Below, in pieces: positions 10,561 to 21,800 of a stretch of DNA of 64,000 nt. Under the pieces are notes generated by a model. The model did no database searches and was not told the origin of the DNA. It saw only the letters and a program-made list of their open reading frames with translations. Position 1 is the stretch's first letter. Each line of letters opens with the position of its first letter. The DNA is from Micrasema longulum (taxonomy: Eukaryota > Arthropoda > Insecta > Trichoptera > Brachycentridae). A program made the translations under genes and the position numbers. The stretch covers positions 186,001-250,000 of the forward strand of contig JAGVSM010004977.1 in assembly GCA_022494885.1 (NCBI GenBank). Reading direction: 5' to 3'.

Positions 10561-12179
10561 AAAGTTACTAACGCTTTACTCTTCTAAATAGATTTCTGGA
10601 AGAAAATGAGTTGCAAGTAACCTCAGATGCGGAAAAAACCATGAACAAGCATTTATTGAACCTTCGAATCGGCTGATTCAAACTTGAATGACTTTTGGAT
10701 TGGACTTAAAGATGAATATCCTGCAGTCGTTGAGAAGGCTATCATGGCTGACTAGCCAATTTGAGACTGGCTTTTCTGCTTATGCCTACACCAAAAACAG
10801 ATTTAGAAGTAAACTGTATGCCTCTTTTCAGATCTCCGTATTCAATTTTCGGACATTAAATCTAATTTTAGTCCTATTATAAGTAAAACTGTGAAAAAAA
10901 AAATATTTAAATTAAATATGTGCTGTTAAGATTTTTAATTCAAAATGTAATCTTTCTTTTTATGTCGAATATTACAACATGCAAACATAAGGTCTTCACA
11001 ACATTTTTTACAATTTCCTTTTTTATTGTCAAAATGGGGTTCCGCCCAAAAAAAGTAGATCAATTAGTTTCGTTGCCAAAAAAAAAAATTGGGAACCTAC
11101 TCAAAATACTCTTAGAGATTTGATTAAAATAATAAATATCTTGGCATAGTTGGGAGAAATAGTCAATAGACGGCGGTAGAATTTTTTGGCAATAAGGGCA
11201 TTTTACACCATAAATAAATTTCAATAAAAAAATTAGTATTGTTGAAAACAGTTATGTATTCATAAAATAAATACACATAAAAACCACAAGTATAATATTT
11301 CATTCACTATTAAAATAGAGGAGATTTTATGAGTGTCGAATGTATTTGTGATCAAGTTTAATACGCACAAAGCGTCAAAGAAAACCGAAGAAATTTAAAG
11401 CTCCTTCAGACACATTTTATCATTTAACCCTTCCATATCCTCTCTTTCACACCTGCAGACAAGCCTCTAAAATAGCGACCTAGCGGGTTGTTTCTTTTTA
11501 AAAAATACGAAAGAAATTATTAGAAATAGTCATTATTTTCAAAATCTTTTATTCTTTAGAAATGACTTAATGTTCATTTTCAATGAATATCTTCTCTCAA
11601 ACTGATGATAAATGGTCAAAATTCATAGAATATATATTATTATCTCACAATATATGAGGTTACTACTTGCAAACCTGGCAAAATCCACCTTTCTTCATTT
11701 TGAGCAAATCACAAAAAACTGATAACTTAACTTCAACTTTTTTTTAAACTTAATTTTTTTATTATAATCAGTAAATATTTTATACATAAGCAGTGATGAC
11801 AAAAGCATGATTATGTCAAGAAACAGTAGTGAAATAATAAATTTAATTTTATACATTACCAACTTTGCAATACTCAAGTAGAGGTTGCCATGTTTGCATC
11901 AATGCTGATAATTTTAAAGTCTTGCTTGCAAATTAAACCGGATTTTTAACTGACAATGTTAAAGTGATTGTAAAAAATTGTATTCTGAATAAGTTTCAAT
12001 CAATATCTCACTTTTTTCAAATTTTGGATTTTGCCGGGTTTGCAAGTAGTACCCTGATATGTTTATTAAATTTTATTTTTATTCAGTTTATTCAGAGTAA
12101 AATTTTTGTGAAATGTATTTAAAACATAGCTTAAATATCATTTAGGACAACAGGTAGCAGATAAATAACACTACAGTAC
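10561..12179. other. Intergenic, nothing recognised
   Basis: AT-rich. GGTTACTACTTGCAAACCTG near 11,660 and CGGGTTTGCAAGTAGTACCC near 12,034 are inverted relative to each other (shared CTACTTGCAAACC core). 11,650-12,055 may therefore be a roughly 400-bp terminal-inverted-repeat element. No genes seen. Confidence 0.45.
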
Positions 12180-12425
12180 TGTCTGTAGTGATTAGCGCAT
12201 TCCTCTACCATGCTTGAGGTCATGGGTTGGATTCCTGTCAAGGTCGATGTGAAACATTTGTTTTACAAGTGGTTTTACAATATTTCACTGTCCTTAGACA
12301 GACACCTGAAGCATAAGACTGAGCACCTTACCTTCATGGAACAAATGACTTGAGATACACTGCGTGTTCCGATGCAGTGCTCTATGAATCATCGGGTGGG
12401 TACAGATGATGATGTATAATGATGA
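12180..12425 (+). repeat. SINE family A, near full length
   Basis: A tRNA-like head (TAGTGATTAGCGCATTCC, then GGTTGGATTCC as box B) is followed by the family body (TTTTACAATATTTCACTGTC, CACCTTACCTTCATGGAAC) and ends in a GATGATGATG microsatellite. It lies just downstream of the C2orf42-homologue stop codon, in the opposite orientation. Confidence 0.75.
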
Positions 12426-12507
12426 ACTTGCACCTTGTGGAGTTAATTTTAGTTTTTATAAATTTTTATTTATATTTATTTATTTAGTCTTTATATAAGA
12501 TATATTT

Positions 12508-12864
12508 TTATTTTTGGGTTACGCAAATCACATTTGCATTATGTTTGAGCGGGTCATAATTACATTTGTGTCCAAATTCAAACTTTATTCTGAATTCCCC
12601 TATTTTTGTTTTGGGTAATATATTTGGAATCCACTCTAAAATAAATGGAGTCGGTACTTTTTGATCGGGGGATGTTTTGCCAACTTTCAAATAGGTAACA
12701 AACATTTCTTTGGAAAGTAATTTGATTGGTTTGTTATTTTTGCTGTTGGATTGGCTTTCATTTGTTTTTTTACTGTTCTGACAGACAGCTGGATTCGGAC
12801 CATCAACGTGGGAGTATTTTCCATCCATGTTTTGTCTGAAGAATCTGGTAATGTCCAATGTCAC
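12508..12864 (-). CDS. C2orf42: C2orf42 homologue exon 6 (last)
   Basis: The acceptor TTTATAG is followed by [17 protein letters not shown], aligning with the family's LEITRSFIQNRDGTY. Near the C-terminus is VGKTSPDQK, then [10 protein letters not shown] and [13 protein letters not shown], the strongest family signature. It ends in TAA at 12,508. Several AATAAA-type signals follow on the minus strand within about 60 bp. Confidence 0.93.
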   Translation of the reverse strand: MTLDITRFFRQNMDGKYSHVDGPNPAVCQNSKKTNESQSNSKNNKPIKLLSKEMFVTYLKVGKTSPDQKVPTPFILEWIPNILPKTKIGEFRIKFEFGHKCNYDPLKHNANVICVTQK

Positions 12865-15800
12865 CTATAAATAAATTAATAATTCATTTAAGTACCACTT
12901 GTGTTTTATTTATAATAAATTACAATGAACTTCCACCAAGAATTGAATTTTTTGAATAATTACGTGTCTTTGTCATTGTCAAAGTCTCTGTCCCATACTT
13001 GTACTTACTTGTGACGTGTCAAATATTTTCTTGACTTGAAAAATATTAGTAAGTTTCCAGGTATACATTGTGAATGTGCCAAATGGAACTGACTTCTCCC
13101 TTTTAAATGTGGATATAATATTTGGAAGGCGTTTCTTGTTCTCATAACTGCTGATTCTATCTTGTAAGTTATCAAAAAATACCTGAAATAAATTGCAGAC
13201 TGATGTTTTCATTATGTCCGAGTTTCTGTTGACAGGTCCCTTCGCACACGAGGAAACTACTCAAAAATCAGTTTTTAATGCCGACGAAACCATTCAAACG
13301 CAAGTCCGGCAAGTTTTTTTTTTTCGATATGTACTGTAAACCAACATATACAGACACAATTATTCATAATTCTTCAAATCATCCAATTGCCCATAAACAT
13401 TCCGCATTCCATTCAATGATACATAGGTTAATTAACGTTCCACTAGATGATATTAATTTAAAAAAATAACTTAATACAATAAAACAGATTGCTAATAATA
13501 ATGGATATAATGAGAACTTAATTGATAAAATATTAAATCAAAAACAAAAACGCAAACTTATAAACAAATTTATATTTATATTCGACTCCCACAGTAAATA
13601 AAGCAAACCCACGTAAACAATGGAGGCGGATTCTTTTTATAAATTACATTTTTTCAAAACAATTATCAAATTCCCTACCATCAAACATTAAACCGGCTTT
13701 CTACACAACTAATAATATAGGAACATTGTTAAAAAATCACAAAGACAAAGTCCATAAATATAATAAATCTGGAATATACCAATTAAGTTGTAATGATTGC
13801 GATTCAATCTACATTGGAAAAACTAAAGAAACTTTAATATTAGAGTAAAAGAACACTTAAGATGCTTAAATAATAATAATTTTTCTGAATTCGCAAATCA
13901 TCTGATAGAAAATAATCATAACTTCAATAAAGACACTGGATTAAAAGTACTTCATGTTGAAAATAAACTATTAAAATTAGGCAACTTAGAAATCTTAGAA
14001 ATTAAAAAAGCGATTCATAATAAGAAAACAATAATTAATAACCAAATAAACAATATTTCTTTTAGTCCTCTCCTGGCTTACTTCAAAAATAATGATATCA
14101 GATTACCACCCGTGTAAGAAAAAAAAAACACTTGATTTATTGGGTCCATGTGTAGTATTTAGTGAACATGATAAAAATAAAAAAGGAATCAATTCATTGG
14201 TTACGTAAACCTTGACAAAGAAGCTTGTTTGCTTTGAAACCGGTCGGTGAAAAATAAAAATTAGTGGTTAAAAACAAAGTTGTTTTATTTATTTTATTAT
14301 AATGAATAACCACAAAGTTAGTGCTTCAAATATAAACTTTATATAAAGAAAAAAATCAATTTAATGGGAGGTTGAAAACACCCTTGTGGTTACACCACAT
14401 TTACTATCTAGGTTGCTGTGTTAAATTTGAAATTACCTACTGAACTCTGATAAGATGTTACAAACCTCACTGTGGGTACCCATAGTTTTTTCTCCGTCAA
14501 TAAGATACAAACTGTCAATGTGAGTGCATGTGATATCTTTATCCCCCCGCGTGATGCCTTGTACAATATTTATGTGTTTGCGATAAGTCATTTTGGATCC
14601 TTGCATCGCTTATGTATTCTTCAAGTTCTTCAATCCACCTTGTCATCGCACGCATTACTTAATCAAGATAAAGTGCCTAAATCACCATAAACATCCCATA
14701 GAGCCTGCCACAAGAGAAGCTCTAACAGTAAGGTTTGGAGAACCCCAATATAAGGTGGGTACCTTACTAGCAGCATTATAAATAACGCAGTTTGCACATA
14801 ACATAAAATCCGCAAAGTGACTGAAATCTCCTACCTGCCATCTAAGTGGCGCGATCACATTTTTTAATGATTATAGGCATTCTGATTATGTATGAAAAGA
14901 TATTATAGCTATAAAAATAATATACAACAGATATAACACATATATATTTTAAAAACGATTCCGCCTTGGTTGATAATAATATTGAATCTTTAATATCATT
15001 TGATTCTATAGACATTTTAAATGCAATATTACAATGACACTCTGCACTGCGAGATGAGATAGTGATTGAAATCGTAAAACTTAAGTAGCGTCGTGAGAGA
15101 AGCTAGGTCAACAACCAGTTTGGAACTGCTATCGCCAACCAGTTTTAGTTTGGTTTCGGTTTCCCCATGTGCGAAGGGCCTAAGCCTCTTAGGGACAAAC
15201 AGATATCTCAAAAAACAAGAAAGAATAATTGGGGAATATTAAAATCTCTACCACTACTTAAAGCCTATTTAAGCAATTCCAGTAAATAATGGGCGTACTA
15301 TTTCAGTACTTATAGTTTGATTTCATAGATATTTTAAAAAATAGTGTAAGGTACCTGTGGAATGTGAAAGACGAGAGTATCGGGTTTTCCTTTGCATTGA
15401 TAATGCATGGCCTGATTTATACTCTCCGTTACACTTGACAACCAATGTAGGAATCCTAAAGTTACTTCTTCATTAGACGAAATCGCTCTATTATCTAGCA
15501 TTTCTTTATTTTCTGTTTTCAGTTTTTTATTTGACTTGCACGTATTTGTTTTGTTTGCCGCCTCCACAAAATATTTGGTAGAGTAATTGTTTAAACCACT
15601 CGAAATGTTGATTAAATTACTCGTATTTGCTGCATTTGTTTCATGTGTACTGTTTAGCGTTATCATATTTGGCACACTGGAATCTTTGTCTGTTAAAACC
15701 CTTTCTAGAGTATTGTGAAGGTATATATCTGTATTCTGGCCTGTTTGTAGAGCGGAAGATTGACTTATATTGCAATGATTCTTAACATTGGTGTTTAGAA

Positions 15801-18800
15801 TAATACTGGGTACTTTGTCACAGGCTTTTTTTCGTTTTCTCGGACATTTCTTTGGGACTTTTTGCTCACTGGGTGGAAAACTCGTCCACAATTCGTAATT
15901 ATTATCTAAAGAAAACAATCCATCATCTCCTTCCGGAATATAAATATTATTAAATGTGTTACTTTGTACGTTCTTTACTTTACTCATATATATCGAGTTA
16001 TCTATATTTTCCACTATGTTGCCGACACAGCTATCGGTAAGGCTGTTACCTAGATTAAAACTTGTACTGTTATTGTAACCCATGTTTGAGAATGAATTTG
16101 AGTCGCTAGTTTTAGAAAACAAAGACTCGTATTGTTCTAGAGATATTATTTTCAGAGAAGTTTCATCGCCAGTTATTGTGTATACATCAGTAGAATACGC
16201 AGGATTCTGTAATGCAACTTCTTGAATATTAATGATCTCGCTACTTTGGGAAAAGTCATTGCTGTTGTCTCCTTGTATTTGATACTGCTGTTCATCTGAA
16301 ATTTGATTCGTCTCAGAATCATCGGCGATATCTGTCAAGTTTATCAAATTCCCATTCTCAGACAGCATTATTTGGATATCTAATGGCTCCAGAGAGGAAG
16401 AATCGTTTTCATTGGACATAAAAATATTATCCGCATTATTTGTGAGTAGGACATCGCATGCTTTTACAACTTTATTTCTGTTGAATTTAGATTTGCAAAT
16501 AATAACATCGTTACTTTCATGGCTGTCGGCGAAATTTAAATCACACTGAGAGGATTTTAATTCGATCATGTGTCCATTTCCATCCGGTAACTCTATCATC
16601 TGTGAGACAAATGCGGATAAATCATTTTCTGAGCTGGCCTCATTTTGCAAAGACATAATTGCAGGAGACTTATTCCAGTCATCCGTGGAAGGTATAATGT
16701 GCAAGTCTTCTGATAATAATACTGCATCTAGAACGTACAACAAAAACATAAAATCAAAAGGTATTGGCTTTAACATTGCGATGAGGAAGTTTAGTGGCTT
16801 TTTTTTGTTAATAAACTATCAAACTAAGCCAAAATTTAAAAAAAAAAAATTATATATCGTATTATCATCGCTATGATTTTAAGTTTCGTAATGTTGAAAT
16901 TACATCACCTGTGACATCATGAGTTCAAGTCGGTGAGATTTCCTGATATTTAAAAGGAGAACCCTGTATTTTTCAAAACACACTAAACGCTGAAAAACAT
17001 GACTATCCGGAAACCAGAAATCTATCACAACACAAATTTAAGTTTGTAAGTGAAAATTCTTGATTGAAGTTAATTGTAATTTATTATAGAAATAATAGAC
17101 GAGTGATACTTTAATCCACAAATTTGGAATATCCAGTGACCGGTTTCATCGCTTTTGCGACATTTTCGAGACTTTTTACCCTTTGTTTTTTAGAAATCAT
17201 AATTGACAGAAATCAAACTCTCAAAGGATGGGACAGTAAAAATAATAAATATACAATACTTTGCCTCATTAAAATATCATTATGTCAAGTCATTAGTTAA
17301 CCAGAAACACTTTGTTAATGATCCTTAAGAAAAAAATTATTTGATTTTATTTACTTTCATATAATTTTGAACTCTCTATACTTACCTCTGTTTTTCTATA
17401 AATACATTTGAATTTCTTAATAAAGATACCAGTCTGTGTCGCGAAAGCGATGAAACCGGTCACTGGAAATTCCAAATTTGTGGATTCAAGTTTCACTCAT
17501 CTTTTATTTCTATCATAAAGTACAATTAAATACTAAAAGTTTTACCGAGAGTAAGAAAACATTTTTTTTACCTAATTTCCCGTAGCACTGAACTTCCTCG
17601 TTCAATATAATATTTATATTTTAGTACATAAGTACTACATAGATTGATTACTTTTTTACCAATTTATTTTAGAGAACTTACATTTTACACAGGAATAAAG
17701 AAACAGTACGAATCATAGAAAGATCAAAAGCCACGCCACATACAGGTTCCATTTGAAATTTGAATAAATAAGTTTAAAAAATAACAGGTTAATATTCTAA
17801 TTCATTTAGTATTAAGTACATCAATTACCGGTTTTATTACTCTGGCAGTATTGTCAGATTAGTATGATTTTAAAAAGGTTTAGACTTTTTACAAGTAGTG
17901 AAATTGACAGTTTACAGGTAGTGAATAAAAAAATATATATTATGTGAACGTGATGCTTTAAATCACAAAAGAAGCCGCATCCTCAGTGGACCATTGGTTA
18001 AACCTAAGAATATGAAAGCACTTGCCCACTACCTTATAGTATTTTATATGGAGGAGATTTAGCAATACGAGAAAACCTGCCCTAAACTTAGCAGCCAGGC
18101 TCTTCAAAGACCTGGACTTGAGAACAAAATATACGGGGACCAGAAACTTATTTAGCACTGACCCCCATTTACAAGAATAAGATATTTAATCAACCAAAAT
18201 GGAGTGTGGAGGAGACGGTTTAATCATGAATTAGAGGCACTGTATGGCGAACCCAACATTGCACAATTCATAAAAATAAGAATATTACAATGGTTGGGCT
18301 ATGTGCACAGAATGAATGGTAATTATTGTACCCCTAATAAAATTCTTTATGCTACTCCGGAAAGCACACGAAGCAGAGACAGACCAAAATTAAGATGGCT
18401 GGATGACGTGGAAAGTGACATGAGAGCAATTGGCCTGACGAACTGGAGAAGAGCCGAAGGGTGCAGGGAGGAATGAAAACAGATTCTGGACGAGGCCAGA
18501 GCCCACAACGGGCTGATGATGACTATTATTAATTTATTAATTAGAATATTCCATATATTAATATGCTTTATCCGTGCAATAATTTAATGGGTCCGAATAA
18601 AAATTATTATGCAGCTTGGCACTGTTTCTTTAGATAAAACCTTAGAGTTAAATAAAATAAAACTAAAATTACCTAGTTCAGATTCTTGAAAATCTGGCAG
18701 AGCCAATGTAACAAAGTATTTGAATTCCTCGTACAGTTTTTTGTTGGAAGCAAAAGCGCAAACACACAGATAGAAATGTAGGCAATATTGGAGTGGCACT

Positions 18801-21800
18801 TTGCTACTTTCTGATTCCAATTGATTTTTTTTCTTGACAGAACTTCCATTGAAATTGCAATTACAACTATAATACATTCTGAAACAATAATAACTTTATT
18901 AGCAAATTGTCGGTATACTGAAAAAACCCTCAAAATCCATGATTGCCTATTTTGAGAAAAATCTATTTAAATGTTTGGCTCAATAAAAGTCTTTTCCGAT
19001 CTTCCTTATTATATATTTAAGATGTTTATTATAAACATATTTTTTTGTCTTTTACGGCCCATCAAAAAAACATTTGAGATTTTTACCAGAACACAATTGA
19101 TTTAGAACTGTGCTTGGAATTTTAGGCTAATAAAAGCTTTAAATGTCAGAGGATTTCGACTGTATTACAATGAGTAGTGAACCAATTGATTTTAAATTTA
19201 ATATGGGGTACAATTAATTTATTTTATAATGTGGTAGGTATGTGTTGTGCATGCATGTATTATGAACAAATAAAAATCACTAATGTCATAAATAAAACAA
19301 CTTTGTTTTTAACCACTATTCTTTATTTTCCACTAACCGGTTTCAAAGCAAACAAGCTTCTTCGTCAAGGTTTACATAACTAATGAATTGAATCCTTTTT
19401 TATTTTTATCATGTTCACTAAATACTATACGTGGACCCAATAAATCAATAGTTATATTCGGTTTATTATTATTGATCAGACAAACTGTCATGTGCGCGTG
19501 CGCATGCGCATGAAACCATCTAAGATACTTTGTTTTAATAGATGAGGTTTCAAATCCGGAGAATCCGGTAAATGGAATAAATGGTTTTACCTGAATACAT
19601 TTTTTTTTTTTTATTAATAACAAATAAAAATACATATTACAACTAAATACAATTTTTTTCATTAAATTAAATACATATATTTACATTAACGTTTCCCATT
19701 ACGTAAAAGAAATAAACAATTCTTGTGTACATAATGGGGAGTGACGTCTTACAATAGATTATTTTATTTTAATCAATAATATTTTTAGAATAACATAAAT
19801 AAATTACAAAAAACAATGTTTTCAGCCAGTGTTACATAAAGAAAAATTATAGATGTAATTTTTTACTTCTTTCTTAAATATATTGTATTCCTGACTGTAC
19901 TTTTTATTACCTTTGTTCATTTCATTAAAGAAAAATATTCCTCTGTAAGTATAATGATGTTGTGCAGTAGTTGTTTTTAATTTAGGAATTAAGATATTAC
20001 CACCTGTTCTAGGTCGCGTACTTACATAAAATAAAACAGTACAGTTAGCAATCAAACATCATGCCCGTCATGTGCGCTTCTAACAAACATCGAGTACAAG
20101 CATGGCACAGTAACGTGACATTTGCCGTTTGTCCCATAGGGTAAGAAACGTCTCGTTTTCAGGTAGTTCAAAATATGCATATTTTAAACCTATGTAGAAA
20201 ATTCACCGAACGTTGCACAGAAAAAACAATAATGGCGTTACCATCGCAATTCTTTGCTTATTTTAAAATAAAAATAATAAACAATGAAAAAAGAATAATA
20301 AATAATTTTATAAACTTACATGTTTTCGGATTTTTTAGTAGACTGGAAGGAAATATGAAGATATCCTAGATTGTGTTTTAGATTTTGTGTAGTTCTGACA
20401 ACCATTACTGTTGAGCTTATTCTCTGCACTAAGGGTAGAGTCTTGTGTGAACATAATTTGATTAGTTCCTTCTCCATTTGACTGTTTGGCTTCAGTTTAT
20501 TAAACACATATTGCTTTATGCCTAAAATTTCTGAAAACAATCCATGTTTAGAAATTAAAGAACTTTGTACATGTAATGTAATGTAATGTCACCATGGTTG
20601 TTTAATCTATACATGGACAACTGTATGAAAGAGATAGAACGTATGGGTATTGGAGCAAAAATGGATAATTTTTCAGTAAGCTGCTTGTTGTATGCTGATG
20701 ATGCAGTTCTGTTAGCAAGCAGCAAGGCTGATTTGCAGCAAATAGTCTCTAGAATGTATGATGTATGCCTGGAGAGCGAATTGGCGATGAACGAAAGCAA
20801 GTCAAAAGTGATGGTATTTGAAATGAATAGTGAGGTTACTGACTACATAATAAATGTAAACAACGAATGTCTCGAGCAAGTAGAAGAATTTGTGTATCTG
20901 GGAAGCATGTTTTCAAGAGATGGAAGAGTAGAAAAAGATGTTGAAAGAAGAGTGAATGCGGGCAACAAAATGAACGGAGCACTAAGCACAGTAATTTCTA
21001 ATAAAAATATGTCAATCGAAGCTAAACTGGCAGTGCACAGCGGAGTTTTAGTCCCAACACTTATGTATGGAAGTGAAACATGGAACTGGCAGAGGAAGGA
21101 TGAAAGCCGAGTGAACGCGGTTGAAATGCGATCTCTTAGACAAATGTGTAGGAAATCAATGTATGACAGGGTTACGAATGATGAAATCAGGCGAGAGTGT
21201 AAATCTGAGTCAAGTATAATTGATAAGATTAAGAAAGGGTCTCTGAGATGGTTTAGTCACATAGAACGAATGGACGACGAAAGAATGGTAAAACAAGTAC
21301 ATATGGCGAAAATGAACGGCAACGTGAGACGAGGACGACCAAGGAAGACGTGGCATGATCAGATAAACCAAAATCTTAAGTCTGTCATGTCAAAAGCAGA
21401 CAGAACCGAAGGGCATGTATGACAAGATGTATGAATGTGGAAGAGGCTAGGATTGTATGCCAGGATAGACGTGTGTGGCGGTCCATTCTCTCTGCCTACC
21501 CCTACGGGGAAATGGCGTGATGGTAGTAGTAGTAGTAGTAGTGTACATGTAAATCATATCAGAGCAGAGCATTTTCTCATCACATATTTGTTACCTCAAA
21601 ATAAAAATATTTAAAAAATTAAAATAAACAATAAACTTTCGCATTCAAAATAGACACATTAAAAATTAAAATAATCTGCGTGAAACCATGAGAAGGTGCA
21701 TTAATGTGGAGGAAGTGAGATCAAGTTAGTTAAGATAAAGAGGTGTGACATTCTATCCTATGCGCCTACCCCTATAGATAATATATAAAATGGAATAGGT

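Noticed and set aside
16568..16876. 102-codon plus-strand open frame
   Set aside because: Antisense shadow of exon 4 of the C2orf42 homologue.
17958..18158. 66-codon minus-strand frame with [20 protein letters not shown]
   Set aside because: No family recognised; adjoining a LINE fragment and likely repeat sequence. Not in the phase or position of a C2orf42-homologue exon.
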